From Butyrivibrio sp. CAG:318 (GTDB lineage: Bacteria; Bacillota; Clostridia; Lachnospirales; Lachnospiraceae), in the NCBI GenBank assembly GCA_000431815.1, contig FR889226.1, forward strand, positions 1-51,766: a stretch of 51,766 nt of DNA, in the 5' to 3' direction. Shown here one piece after another: positions 1 through 8,620 of the stretch (the first letter of the stretch is position 1; every line of letters starts with the position of its first letter). Under the pieces are notes generated by a model. That model did not search any database. It saw only the letters and a program-made list of their open reading frames with translations, and was not told the DNA's origin. The position numbers were made by a program, and so were the translations under genes.

Positions 1-78
1 TGTCAACAACTTTTTTCAATTTTTTTAATTTTCTTATTTGTCATAAAATTGTTTTAATTGTCTCAATTGTATGAAATT

Positions 79-112
79 TGTCGGCAAGGAGTATACTACC
101 ACCTTGCCGACA
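79..112 (-). terminator. inverted repeat, probable terminator of the lipoprotein gene
   Basis: An 11-bp perfect inverted repeat (TGTCGGCAAGG / CCTTGCCGACA) with a 12-base loop lies about 50 bases past the stop of the lipoprotein gene. The U-tract on the minus strand is poor (AAATTT), while the plus strand has T-runs about 15 bases further on, so direction and efficiency are uncertain. The rest of bases 1-160 is AT-rich and holds no gene that I can see. Confidence 0.5.
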
Positions 113-160
113 GAATGTCAATAACTATTTTAAATTTTTTTAATTAATTTTAAAGAAGCA

Positions 161-853
161 TTATTTCATGTTGAATCCATATGATTTATGCTCATATACA
201 TATGACACTCTGAGCTTATCATATGATGCTGCTACCTCTTCCGAAACCATAAACACCGCAACCGCTTCATAATCTCCTCCCGGTTTAATCTCAACATCCG
301 AAAGTCTCGTTATGTCATTGGTCAGAAGTGTGGCAAAATTATTGACCGTCATCTTGTTGGCTGTCAGTCTGAAAAGTGTCTTATTATCGACTGTATTGAT
401 TTTCATCGACGCAGTATCAGGGTTATGTATATTAAATACAGCTACGATGAATTTGAAGCCGTCCTCAGGCTTGGCAGTAAATAATGCGTCCGGGTCGTCC
501 GGATATTCATCAACTATCTTGCATTCTTTAAATGAAACTTCTGCAGGTTCAATGCCAAGTGCCTTAGATGCTGTCGAAAGCATCAGAGTCTTCTCATCCT
601 TTCCCGAAGCATCAGTTTCCTGTTCAGTCTCTTCCGGTGTCTGCGACTCGGGCTCTGCTGTAGTTTCCTGAGGCTTATTCTTATAGTTATAATCAGAGTA
701 TTTGGACTTATATTTGTATGAATTTCTGACCAGTACACCCGCTGCCGCCTCTGCAACAAGTGCATCCTGATCCTCCGTCAATTCTATCGCTTTGGTACAG
801 CCTGTAAGCATAAATACACATATTAATGATATGGCAAAAAGTTTTCTCTTCAT
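161..853 (-). CDS. uncharacterised lipoprotein
   Basis: A 230-residue predicted lipoprotein. It has a basic N-terminus, a hydrophobic stretch and a lipobox ending LTGC, with Cys19 as the likely lipidation site, so it should be anchored on the outer face of the membrane. Residues about 60-88 form an acidic Thr/Glu/Pro linker. Residues about 95-230 look like a compact beta-rich domain resembling the immunoglobulin-like DUF4352/DUF5067 folds of Firmicute lipoproteins; that match is by eye and tentative. The start has GGAGG five bases upstream. It follows the sensor kinase by 60 bases but has its own good promoter, so it is probably expressed separately. No catalytic motif is visible and the function is unknown. 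Confidence 0.85.
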   Translation of the reverse strand: MKRKLFAISLICVFMLTGCTKAIELTEDQDALVAEAAAGVLVRNSYKYKSKYSDYNYKNKPQETTAEPESQTPEETEQETDASGKDEKTLMLSTASKALGIEPAEVSFKECKIVDEYPDDPDALFTAKPEDGFKFIVAVFNIHNPDTASMKINTVDNKTLFRLTANKMTVNNFATLLTNDITRLSDVEIKPGGDYEAVAVFMVSEEVAASYDKLRVSYVYEHKSYGFNMK

Positions 854-883
854 GAACGCCTCCGCACTTATAAATTAATTGAT

Positions 884-912
884 ATTATATCACATTCCTG
901 CCGGTGTAACAA
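884..912 (-). promoter_or_regulatory. sigma-A promoter of the lipoprotein gene
   Basis: On the minus strand: -35 TTGTTA at 907-912, a 17-bp spacer, and -10 TATAAT at 884-889 with an extended -10 TG. It sits between the kinase stop codon and the lipoprotein start. Confidence 0.7.
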
Positions 913-915
913 TAG

Positions 916-2385
916 TTAAACTTCATGTACCGGCATATCAAACCAGAATTCCACACCATCTTTGAGATTTCTTGCCCCATATGATGCTTTATAATTATCA
1001 AGTATCGCTTTTACAATGGACAATCCTATTCCGTTACCGCCGTATTCCCTTGTCCTTGCTTTGTCAACCTTGTAGAATTTCTCCCATATCCGTTCTATAT
1101 CCTCCTCAGGAATTGCGTGTCCGGTATTATATACCGATGCATACACAGAATTTTGTTTTTTTTCGATAGTTATGATGATTTTTCTGTCGCCGTCGCAGTG
1201 ATTAACTGCATTGGTAAGATAATTGGTAAACACTTCTTCCATCTGAATCTGGTCGGCCCATACCTCAGCCGTATCCGGATGTTTGAAATCAACGGTAATC
1301 TCTTTCTGGTTCATGACAATTCCGTTGGCACGGATTACCGAACCGGCAAGTTCCACAAGATCAAAGCGTTCTATTGATATTTTGTCATTGCCCGATTCTA
1401 TCTGGTTAAGGGTAAGGAGTTTCTTTACCATATTGTTCATTTTAACCGCTTCATCCATAATCACATCACAATAGAAATTCCTGCTTTCCTCATCATCATT
1501 AATGCCTTCTTTAAGGCCTTCGGCATAACCCTGGATCAGTGCAATCGGCGTTTTGAGCTCATGCGATACATTTCCGAGAAATTCACGACGCATCTCGTCG
1601 TTACGCGTTTTGATTTCATTATCCTTCATGAGCTCCATATTAGCCGTCTTAAGTTCAGATATGTTTCGTTCAAGCTTTGCCGACATAACATTGATGCTGT
1701 TACCCAATACACCTATCTCTCCCTTATCGCTGCCCTCGTATTTCGCGTTGAAATTCATATCCGAAACTTCTTCCGCTATTTCCGAAAGTTTCTTGACAGG
1801 CTTGGTAATGCCGGCTGCTATAATATATACTACTATTATGCTTACAAGTAAAATACCGGTTCCGATAAAAATAACAAATCTGTTATATGTATTAATATTT
1901 TCCTGCATGCTTTCGATGGTAATCTGCATTATTATCTGCGAACCGTCAGACAGGATTCCCGTAGCGACTATATATGACATACTGGTAGCGCTGTCAAAAC
2001 TCTGCACTATTGTATATTCTGAATTTTCTTCGAGAATTTTTTTCTGTACATTAGGATTAAAATTGATATCCTGTATCCATCTTACGACATCTTCATAGCC
2101 CGTCTGAGAGCTGTAGACAATATTCCATCTGCCGTCAAGCACAAAGACATTAATATTATATCCGTAATTAATCTGATTAATTGCATCCTGTACAGCGTCC
2201 GAATCCGTATTTTTGATTGAAAGAACATTCGTGAGGCTGCTGTATGCATTTTTAAGGTCATTCAGTCTGCTTTTTATGTAGAATTTTTCGAACATTGTCG
2301 TATTGAGTACGCATATCAGCACCACAACCGCCGTGACGAGTGATGCCATGATCAAAGTCAGTTTTATTTTCAGTGAATGTCTCAT
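916..2385 (-). CDS. HAMP-domain sensor histidine kinase
   Basis: Membrane sensor kinase of 489 residues. TM1 is about 9-29, an extracytoplasmic sensing domain about 30-168, TM2 about 170-191, HAMP about 192-245, HisKA with the H-box SHELKTP (His275), then HATPase_c with N-box NYLTNAVNH (about 388-396) and G-box GGNGIGLS (about 449-456). It should autophosphorylate His275 and pass phosphate to an OmpR-type regulator. I chose the ATG at 2385 because AAAGGAG lies 8 bases upstream; an upstream in-frame start at 2415 falls inside a hairpin. It lies just downstream of livF after a terminator-like hairpin. No regulator is adjacent: the nearest is at 7316-7987, on the far side of the liv genes. The ligand is unknown; branched-chain amino acids are a guess from context. 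Confidence 0.93.
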   Translation of the reverse strand: MRHSLKIKLTLIMASLVTAVVVLICVLNTTMFEKFYIKSRLNDLKNAYSSLTNVLSIKNTDSDAVQDAINQINYGYNINVFVLDGRWNIVYSSQTGYEDVVRWIQDINFNPNVQKKILEENSEYTIVQSFDSATSMSYIVATGILSDGSQIIMQITIESMQENINTYNRFVIFIGTGILLVSIIVVYIIAAGITKPVKKLSEIAEEVSDMNFNAKYEGSDKGEIGVLGNSINVMSAKLERNISELKTANMELMKDNEIKTRNDEMRREFLGNVSHELKTPIALIQGYAEGLKEGINDDEESRNFYCDVIMDEAVKMNNMVKKLLTLNQIESGNDKISIERFDLVELAGSVIRANGIVMNQKEITVDFKHPDTAEVWADQIQMEEVFTNYLTNAVNHCDGDRKIIITIEKKQNSVYASVYNTGHAIPEEDIERIWEKFYKVDKARTREYGGNGIGLSIVKAILDNYKASYGARNLKDGVEFWFDMPVHEV

Positions 2386-2400
2386 ATTAACAGCTCCTTT

Positions 2401-2440
2401 AAAAAATAGGGACAACTCACACAGAATGCGAAATGTCCCT
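2401..2440 (-). terminator. intrinsic terminator/attenuator between livF and the kinase gene
   Basis: On the minus strand a 7-bp stem AGGGACA / TGTCCCT (arms 2434-2440 and 2408-2414) is followed by A and six T. It ends the liv transcript but lies only 15 bases before the kinase start, so kinase expression would depend on read-through or on an unseen promoter. Confidence 0.7.
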
Positions 2441-2455
2441 TTATTTTCAAGAATA

Positions 2456-3166
2456 TTATTCTCCGAGATATGCTTTTTTAACTGTGTCGTTGTTCATAAG
2501 ATCCTTCGCATCTCCGGAAAGCGCAATCATACCTGTTTCCAACACATATGCCCTGTCAGCTATTGAGAGTGCCTTTTTGGCATTCTGCTCGACAAGAAGA
2601 ACTGTTGTGCCATCTTTGTTGATTGATTTAATGATATCAAAGATTTCCGACACATATATAGGTGAAAGACCCATGGACGGCTCGTCCATTAAAATGATGC
2701 GCGGTCTGGACATAAGTGCTCTTCCCATTGCAAGCATCTGCTGTTCGCCGCCTGAAAGGGTTCCCGCCAGCTGATTCTTACGTTCCTCAAGTCTTGGAAA
2801 TCTCTCGTAAATATTACGAAGATCTTCTTCTATTCCGTCTTTATCTTTGCGGATGAATGCACCAAGTTTAAGATTTTCAAGTACCGAAAGCTGTGCAAAT
2901 ACACGTCTTCCCTCCGGAACCTGCGAAATACCGAGATTAACTATCTTATGTGCCTGGACTTTGGTTATATCCTTGCCATCATATATAATGTTGCCGGATG
3001 ATGCCTGAAGAATTCCGGAAATCGTATGAAGAGTTGTCGTCTTGCCGGCACCGTTGGCTCCGATAAGAGCAATTATCTCGCCTTCGTTAACCTCAAAAGA
3101 AATACCTTTCAAAGCATGTATAACTCCGTAATGCACTTCAAGATTATTTATTTCAAGTAATGCCAT
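2456..3166 (-). CDS. livF: branched-chain amino acid ABC transporter ATP-binding protein LivF
   Basis: One of two ATPases that power uptake of leucine, isoleucine and valine. The 236-residue protein has Walker A GANGAGKTT (about 36-43), signature LSGGEQ (137-142) and Walker B ILMDEP (158-163), the pattern typical of LivF. The start at 3166 has AGGAGG eight bases upstream; the longer in-frame reading, back to 3295, runs into livG and lacks a ribosome site. It is the last liv gene, 10 bases after livG, and is followed by a terminator hairpin. Confidence 0.95.
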   Translation of the reverse strand: MALLEINNLEVHYGVIHALKGISFEVNEGEIIALIGANGAGKTTTLHTISGILQASSGNIIYDGKDITKVQAHKIVNLGISQVPEGRRVFAQLSVLENLKLGAFIRKDKDGIEEDLRNIYERFPRLEERKNQLAGTLSGGEQQMLAMGRALMSRPRIILMDEPSMGLSPIYVSEIFDIIKSINKDGTTVLLVEQNAKKALSIADRAYVLETGMIALSGDAKDLMNNDTVKKAYLGE

Positions 3167-3176
3167 CGTATGCCTC

Positions 3177-3935
3177 CTATTCTCCAAGATATGCTTTGAT
3201 AACCTCCGGGTTATTAAGCACCTCTGTTGTATCTCCCTGCGCAAGAACACTTCCGAAGTTAAGCACGGTAAGCTGTTCACATATACTTGAGACAAGTTTC
3301 ATATCATGTTCGATTAATAATATTGTCATTTTAAAATGTTCCCTGACAAAAGCAATGGTTTTGACCAGTTCCATTGTCTCATTTGGGTTCATTCCGGCTG
3401 CCGGCTCATCTAACAGCAGAAGTTTCGGTTTGGTTGCAAGAGCCCTTGCAATCTCAAGTTTACGCTGTTTGCCGTAAGGAAGGTTTGATGCAAGCGTATC
3501 AGCCTCACCTTCAAGATCAAAAACTTTAAGAAGTTCCATTGCTTCTTCATTCATCTGCTTCTCATGTTTAAAATATGACGGAAGCTTGAGCACTCCTGCT
3601 ATAGCCGGATATTTGTGAATATTATGAAGACCTATTTTAACATTATCCAAGACTGTCTGTTTTCCGAATAATCTTATATTCTGGAATGTACGTGCAATTC
3701 CGTCTTTGTTAATCTGCACGACGGATTTGCCTGTGATATCCATACCATCTAACTTAACGCTACCCGTATCAGGTTTATACACACCGGTAAGGAGATTAAA
3801 AATTGTTGTTTTACCGGCACCGTTAGGTCCTATAAGGCCGTAAAGCTGGCCTTCCTCTATATTTACATTAAAATTATCTACCGCGCGCAATCCGCCGAAA
3901 GATATACCGAGATTAGTAACTTCAAGCATTGACAT
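3177..3935 (-). CDS. livG: branched-chain amino acid ABC transporter ATP-binding protein LivG
   Basis: Second ATPase of the Liv transporter, 252 residues. Walker A GPNGAGKTT lies at about 36-43, and the signature region LPYGKQRKLEIARAL and the Walker B/D-loop LLLLDEPAAGMNP are characteristic of LivG rather than LivF. It begins two bases after the livM stop codon with AAGGAGG ten bases before the ATG; a second Met two codons in is an alternative start. It pairs with LivF on the LivH/LivM membrane core. Confidence 0.95.
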   Translation of the reverse strand: MSMLEVTNLGISFGGLRAVDNFNVNIEEGQLYGLIGPNGAGKTTIFNLLTGVYKPDTGSVKLDGMDITGKSVVQINKDGIARTFQNIRLFGKQTVLDNVKIGLHNIHKYPAIAGVLKLPSYFKHEKQMNEEAMELLKVFDLEGEADTLASNLPYGKQRKLEIARALATKPKLLLLDEPAAGMNPNETMELVKTIAFVREHFKMTILLIEHDMKLVSSICEQLTVLNFGSVLAQGDTTEVLNNPEVIKAYLGE

Positions 3936-3937
3936 AA

Positions 3938-5005
3938 TTACTGAACCTCCTTATTTTTCTTTTTGAAAACAGATTTAACCTTAGTTGAAACAACTTTACG
4001 AAATTCAATACATTTTGGATTCCAGCTGAAAATCATCATTACAATAAGCACAACCGCATAAATTACCATACGGTAATTTCCGAGGAAACGGATTTCTTCC
4101 GGAAGAATCGTAAGTATGATTGCTGCTATTATTGAGCCCGGAATATTTCCCATTCCGCCAAGCACAACCATTACAAGGATATTGATTGAAAAGTTAAAAT
4201 CGAACTTGGTTCCGGTAAGTGTCGCGAAATTATGTGCATAATACACACCTGCCACTCCGGCAAGTGCTGCTGAAATTGTGAATGCCATAAGGCGGTATTT
4301 GGATACACTTATGCCCACAGCTTCTGTCGCTATTTTGTTGTCCCTGACGGCTTTGATCGCACGTCCGGCACGTGAGTCAGAAAGGTTCATGACTATAATA
4401 ACAGTCAATATAAGTAATATTATACCTATCAGGAAGGTCGACAGTCTCTGGACCGTTATTCCCTGTGCACCCTTGGCAATTATATCCTGTGGATTAAGTG
4501 TTGAACCATCGGTAACATCGAAATGCAATCCGCTGCTGTCTTTGGATATATAAAGAACGTTACCGAGGACGCTCTTGATAATCTCTCCGAATGCAAGTGT
4601 AACTATGGCAAGATAATCTCCCTGGAGTTTCAGAACCGCCGAACCTATTATAAGTCCGAAGATTGCCGCAAACACACCGCCCACTACCATTCCGAGAATG
4701 AATCTTACAAGATCATTGGATATCATATCAGCGGTAATGTTGGTAAATATTGCTCCGGTATAAGCTCCGACATACAGAAATCCTGCATGTCCGAGACTCA
4801 GCTCGCCCAAAAGACCTACAACAAGGTTAAGAGATACGGCAAGAATTGCATATGCACATATCGGTACTAAAAGGCCTTGCATCTTGTATGAGAGAAAGCC
4901 GCCGTTGGAAAGAGTATTCATTATAATATATGCTATTATAATTCCGGCTATCGTTATCAAAGTAGTAAGTGTGGATTTTTTTATATTTATTTTTCTGTTT
5001 TTCAT
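3938..5005 (-). CDS. livM: branched-chain amino acid ABC transporter permease LivM
   Basis: Inner-membrane permease subunit, 355 residues, with about ten hydrophobic segments and the conserved stretch LSLGHAGFLYVGAYTGA seen in LivM. The C-terminus ends in a basic cytoplasmic tail. The ATG at 5005 follows AGGTGGG by about five bases; a GTG at 5014, directly after the livH stop codon, is possible but lacks a suitable ribosome site. It forms the translocation pore with LivH. Confidence 0.94.
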   Translation of the reverse strand: MKNRKINIKKSTLTTLITIAGIIIAYIIMNTLSNGGFLSYKMQGLLVPICAYAILAVSLNLVVGLLGELSLGHAGFLYVGAYTGAIFTNITADMISNDLVRFILGMVVGGVFAAIFGLIIGSAVLKLQGDYLAIVTLAFGEIIKSVLGNVLYISKDSSGLHFDVTDGSTLNPQDIIAKGAQGITVQRLSTFLIGIILLILTVIIVMNLSDSRAGRAIKAVRDNKIATEAVGISVSKYRLMAFTISAALAGVAGVYYAHNFATLTGTKFDFNFSINILVMVVLGGMGNIPGSIIAAIILTILPEEIRFLGNYRMVIYAVVLIVMMIFSWNPKCIEFRKVVSTKVKSVFKKKNKEVQ

Positions 5006-5014
5006 ATATCCCAC

Positions 5015-5896
5015 CTACACTTTCTCTTTGATTTTCTTACCGAACAGTCCTGTCGGTTTAAATATAAGCACTATGATAAGCACAAGGAAAACTATTGCAT
5101 TGGCAAGTGTTGTCGAAATATATTTCTTGCTAAGGCTTTCGATAATACCAAGAAGTATTCCTCCTACAAATGCACCCGGTATCGAACCGATTCCGCCGAA
5201 TACAGCTGCCACGAACGCTTTAATGCCCGGCATTGAACCTGTCGTCGGTGTGAGGTTAGGCATTGCGGTAAGCATGAAGAAACTCGCGATTGCAGCTAAC
5301 GCAGAACCTATGGCAAATGTAACTGCGATTGTCTTATTGACATCTACGCCCATAAGTCTTGCTGCATCCTTGTCTTCCGATACAGCCAACATTGCACGGC
5401 CTGTTTTTGATTTTTTGATAAAAATCAGAAGACCTACGACAATTGCTGCACTTACAACAATTGTAAGTATCGTTGAACCTTTAATCTTAAGGTCCCCTCC
5501 TGCAAGAGAAATTGTTCCGAAATCTATTCCGGAATCGAAACTCTTCGGATTGGAGGTAAAAATAAGCTGTGCAACATTCTGTAATAAATAGCTCACGCCA
5601 ATTGCCGTTATAAGTACGGCAAGTGATGTTGCTCCTCTGAGAGGCTTATATGCAACGCGTTCAATAACAACGCCCAAAATTGTACAAACAAGCATTGAAA
5701 GGAAAATCGCGAGAAGCGGATGATATCCCAATCCTTGTATAATTTCATATAACACATAGCCACCTATCATTATGACGTCACCATGTGCAAAATTAAGCAT
5801 CTTGGCAATACCATATACCATTGTATATCCAAGGGCAATTATGGCATATATACTTCCAAGATTAATTCCATCGATAATATTGGAGATAAAACTCAT
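5015..5896 (-). CDS. livH: branched-chain amino acid ABC transporter permease LivH
   Basis: Permease subunit of 293 residues with about eight membrane segments and the LivH-type N-terminus (GINLGSIYAIIALGYTMVYG, then NFAHGDVIMIGGY). It lies 136 bases after livJ, behind a strong hairpin, and is tightly linked to livM. The ATG at 5896 has AGGAG about 11 bases upstream, a slightly long spacing, but no better start is visible. Confidence 0.95.
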   Translation of the reverse strand: MSFISNIIDGINLGSIYAIIALGYTMVYGIAKMLNFAHGDVIMIGGYVLYEIIQGLGYHPLLAIFLSMLVCTILGVVIERVAYKPLRGATSLAVLITAIGVSYLLQNVAQLIFTSNPKSFDSGIDFGTISLAGGDLKIKGSTILTIVVSAAIVVGLLIFIKKSKTGRAMLAVSEDKDAARLMGVDVNKTIAVTFAIGSALAAIASFFMLTAMPNLTPTTGSMPGIKAFVAAVFGGIGSIPGAFVGGILLGIIESLSKKYISTTLANAIVFLVLIIVLIFKPTGLFGKKIKEKV

Positions 5897-5945
5897 TGTC
5901 TGCTTCGCTCCTGTCCTTATTTCTTGCGCCGTATCAGCGGCTGTT

Positions 5946-6001
5946 TAAAACCCAATAACGGACAGAAAGATTCCATATCGGGACCTCTCTGTCCATATTG
6001 G
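5946..6001 (-). terminator. intercistronic hairpin between livJ and livH (attenuator/stabiliser)
   Basis: On the minus strand a two-part stem, CCAATA + GGACAGA pairing with TCTGTCC + TATTGG (arms 5988-6001 and 5952-5966), is followed by GTTTT. It lies between the binding-protein gene and the permease gene. Such structures commonly protect or over-represent the binding-protein mRNA relative to the membrane subunits; that role here is inference. Confidence 0.65.
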
Positions 6002-6032
6002 TATTGGTATAAATAATTCTATAAGATATTAT

Positions 6033-7199
6033 TTATTCGGCACTTACATATACGCCGTTTTTAATAACAACAAACATAGGGTCTTTGTTAACTTCACCTG
6101 ACTCTGACCATGTCATTCCCTTACCTGTGATTCCTTCATAAGTGATCTCTGTAATTGCTTTTTCAAGAGCATCTCCGATTTCGGAAACTGACTGTGACGG
6201 TTTAACATCAGCCTTTTCGATAGCTGCCTTGATGATGTAAATTGCATCATAGGCATCTGCTGCGAACTGGTTAGGTGTGTCATTGTATTTCTCTTTATAA
6301 TTCTTGACAAATGCTGCTGTTCTTTCTTCTGTTGAGTCAGCTGAGAATGGTGTAAGAAGCATAACGCCTTCTGCAAGTTTCTTATCAAATCCATCTACTG
6401 AAAGAAGTCCGTCAAGTCCGTCGCATCCGAAGAATGTAACCTTAGCACCTTCATCACTAGCTTCTTTGATGATAAGTGATGCCTCCTGATGGTAAATCGG
6501 AAGGAAAATCAAATCTGCACCGGAATCAATACATGCTTTAACCTGAACTGAGAATTCTGACTTGGCATCTGATGTAAATGTCTGTGCTGTTGAAATCTCA
6601 AATCCCTGGTTCTTAGCTTCTGCTGCAAAATTCTCATAGATACCTGATGAATATACATCAGAGCTGTCATAGATAACTGCTACCTTAGATGCAAGTTTGT
6701 GTTCACCGATGTACTTAGCTGAAGCAGTACCCTGGTTAGGGTCAGTGAAACATACCTGGAATACATTCTTGCCTTTAATTACATCTGTTGATGATGCTGA
6801 AGGTGTAAGCTGGAACATATTGTCATTGCCTGATTCTGCAACTACTGCCTTACAAGGATCTGTTGTAACTGTTCCCATAAGGATCTGCATTCCCCAGTCC
6901 TTAAGTGAGTTATAAGCATTAACAGATTTCTCTGCATTGTGCTCATCATCTTCAAACTTATACTCAATCTTGTATCCGTTGATTCCGCCGGCTTCATTAA
7001 TCTCATCTACGGCAATCTGTGCTGCGTTCTTAACCGCATTACCGTATACAGCTGCGCCGCCTGTTGTAGGTCCGATTCCACCTATGTAGAACTTATCGGA
7101 ATCTTTGGAAGCGTTCCCCTGCTTTGAGCATCCTGCTGCCATTGTTGCCGCAAGTGCTACTGCAAGAAGACCTGCTGCCACTCTTGTAAACTTTTTCAT
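6033..7199 (-). CDS. livJ: branched-chain amino acid-binding lipoprotein LivJ
   Basis: Extracellular substrate-binding lipoprotein of 388 residues. The signal peptide ends in AAGC with Cys24 as the lipidation site, followed by a type I periplasmic-binding fold beginning FYIGGIGPTTGGAAVYGN, typical of Leu/Ile/Val-binding proteins. AAGGAGG stands seven bases before the ATG. It is the first gene of the transporter operon, directly behind a strong promoter, with a hairpin after it that separates it from the permeases. Substrate within the branched-chain group cannot be told by eye. Confidence 0.95.
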   Translation of the reverse strand: MKKFTRVAAGLLAVALAATMAAGCSKQGNASKDSDKFYIGGIGPTTGGAAVYGNAVKNAAQIAVDEINEAGGINGYKIEYKFEDDEHNAEKSVNAYNSLKDWGMQILMGTVTTDPCKAVVAESGNDNMFQLTPSASSTDVIKGKNVFQVCFTDPNQGTASAKYIGEHKLASKVAVIYDSSDVYSSGIYENFAAEAKNQGFEISTAQTFTSDAKSEFSVQVKACIDSGADLIFLPIYHQEASLIIKEASDEGAKVTFFGCDGLDGLLSVDGFDKKLAEGVMLLTPFSADSTEERTAAFVKNYKEKYNDTPNQFAADAYDAIYIIKAAIEKADVKPSQSVSEIGDALEKAITEITYEGITGKGMTWSESGEVNKDPMFVVIKNGVYVSAE

Positions 7200-7280
7200 A
7201 TTAAATTCCTCCTTGACTGCAGTCTGAATGACTGTAATTGTCTATTAAGGCATCCTAAAAAAATACCTTTATAGCAAAGT

Positions 7281-7309
7281 ATACTAATATACATCAAATA
7301 ATTTGTCAA
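7281..7309 (-). promoter_or_regulatory. sigma-A promoter of the liv operon
   Basis: On the minus strand: -35 TTGACA (consensus) at 7304-7309, 17-bp spacer, -10 TAGTAT at 7281-7286. The leader is about 75 bases and shows only a small hairpin (CAGTC/GACTG). No T-box is present. Confidence 0.7.
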
Positions 7310-7315
7310 TATTTT

Positions 7316-7987
7316 TTATTCATTTTCCATTTTATATCCCATTCCCCAGATGGTCTTAATGAGGTCTCCTTTGGCTCCGAGCTTGCTTCTTAACTTCTTA
7401 ACATGGGTATCTATTGTTCTCGCATCGCCAAAATAATCATAGTTCCAGACATTGTTAAGAATCTTCTCACGGGAAAGTGCTATTCCCTTGTTCTCCATAA
7501 AATAAGTCAGCAGTTCAAACTCTTTATAACTTAAATCCACCGGTTTGCCATCCACTCTAACAATGTGGGCCGTCTTATCAACCTCAATTCCTCCAAGTGA
7601 AAGAACATCACTCTGGTCAGCCCTGCTTCTTCTTAAAATAGCATCAACCCTCGCCGTAAGAATCTTGGGGCTGAACGGTTTGGATATATATTCATCGACT
7701 CCGAGTTCAAAACCTAACAATTCATCCTGTTCATCGCCTCTTGCGGTGAGCATGACGATTGGAACTTTGGATAGTTTGCGTATTTCACGGCACACTTGCC
7801 AGCCGTCCATCTTAGGCATCATTACATCCAGTATTATCAGATCGATTGTATTGTCACTGCAGAATATATCTATCGCCTGTTCGCCGTTCTCTGCTTCAAC
7901 GACCTCATATCCTTTTCTGGTAAGAAAATCCCGCACAAGCTTACGCATTCTGCTTTCATCATCAACAACAAGTATTTTATTTCCCAT
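7316..7987 (-). CDS. OmpR-family DNA-binding response regulator
   Basis: Two-domain response regulator of 223 residues. The receiver domain has the acidic pair Asp9-Asp10, phospho-acceptor Asp54 (LDVMMP), Thr81 and Lys103; the C-terminal winged helix (about 125-222) has the OmpR/PhoB pattern ending TIWGMGYKM. It should bind DNA as a phosphorylated dimer. The ATG at 7987 has AGGAGA eight bases upstream; an upstream Met at 8005 lacks a site. It is transcribed towards livJ, with a separate promoter for livJ in the 116-base gap. Its most likely partner is the kinase at 916-2385, the only one in the window, but they are separated by five liv genes. Confidence 0.94.
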   Translation of the reverse strand: MGNKILVVDDESRMRKLVRDFLTRKGYEVVEAENGEQAIDIFCSDNTIDLIILDVMMPKMDGWQVCREIRKLSKVPIVMLTARGDEQDELLGFELGVDEYISKPFSPKILTARVDAILRRSRADQSDVLSLGGIEVDKTAHIVRVDGKPVDLSYKEFELLTYFMENKGIALSREKILNNVWNYDYFGDARTIDTHVKKLRSKLGAKGDLIKTIWGMGYKMENE

Positions 7988-8011
7988 ATAACTATCTCCT
8001 GACACGCGGTT

Positions 8012-8040
8012 TTTATGTATATACGCTTTATTTTGTTCAA
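8012..8040 (-). promoter_or_regulatory. possible promoter of the response regulator gene
   Basis: On the minus strand: -35 TTGAAC at 8035-8040, 17-bp spacer, -10 CATAAA at 8012-8017. The -10 is a weak match (4/6), so this is tentative. Confidence 0.4.
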
Positions 8041-8071
8041 ATCATAGTCTGCATTTTCTCATAAAATTATG

Positions 8072-8620
8072 TCAATTCTGTGAATTCTGATTCTCCTGCA
8101 TCCGTAGTGCTTCCTCCCTGCTTGACAGTTCCTGTGCCCATCCCGCATATTTATCCTGAAGCACCCTTTCATAGTTAATTATGTTAGGATTGGAACTGCT
8201 GAGTGCTATCGCGAACATTATGGCAACCACAATTACAAGTACAATATTGATTATAAGAGAGGTCCTGAATTTATCCTTAAAAGGGACTTTAGGCTCCTTA
8301 TATTTCTTCTGTCTGTCCGGTTCTCCGGCCGGTACATTATCCGGTACAGTCTTAATGACTGCATACGGAATATCATTTGAACCGCCTTTTTTGATGATAA
8401 GTGTGCGAAGTTTACGCATATATTCAATCCCTATCTGTGTTGTGAATACATCTTTATCAATCAAATCTTCATACAGCCTTGTGACCTTATTTATATCATC
8501 AAATACAATTTTTGAATTAAGGTATTTTATACCCTCTTTCTCCTTTAGGGCCTTGCGGTACTCATCTTCATTTTCAAAACAGTACCCGTTCACAATATAA
8601 TGTTTAATATTTTCTGACAA
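8072..8620 (-). CDS. uncharacterised single-pass membrane protein
   Basis: A 182-residue protein I do not recognise. A charged N-terminal half (about 1-115) is followed by one clear TM segment (SLIINIVLVIVVAIMFAIAL, about 121-140) and a Gln/Glu-rich tail of about 40 residues that may be a short coiled coil. There is no signal peptide, so the topology is probably N-in. I chose a TTG start at 8620 because GGAGG lies exactly eight bases upstream; the ATG six codons earlier has no ribosome site. The start overlaps the end of a 42-residue membrane protein gene, so the two are probably translationally coupled. Confidence 0.75.
   Translation of the reverse strand: MSENIKHYIVNGYCFENEDEYRKALKEKEGIKYLNSKIVFDDINKVTRLYEDLIDKDVFTTQIGIEYMRKLRTLIIKKGGSNDIPYAVIKTVPDNVPAGEPDRQKKYKEPKVPFKDKFRTSLIINIVLVIVVAIMFAIALSSSNPNIINYERVLQDKYAGWAQELSSREEALRMQENQNSQN

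Noticed and set aside
1..160. A gene or RNA in the AT-rich first 160 bases
   Set aside because: Only an inverted repeat is visible; no open frame with a ribosome site and no recognisable RNA.
1553..2098. Plus-strand open frames opposite the histidine kinase
   Set aside because: Antisense to a complete kinase gene with all motifs; no ribosome site.
2386..2415. Longer start for the histidine kinase at 2415
   Set aside because: It falls inside the terminator hairpin and has no ribosome site, whereas AAAGGAG fits the ATG at 2385.
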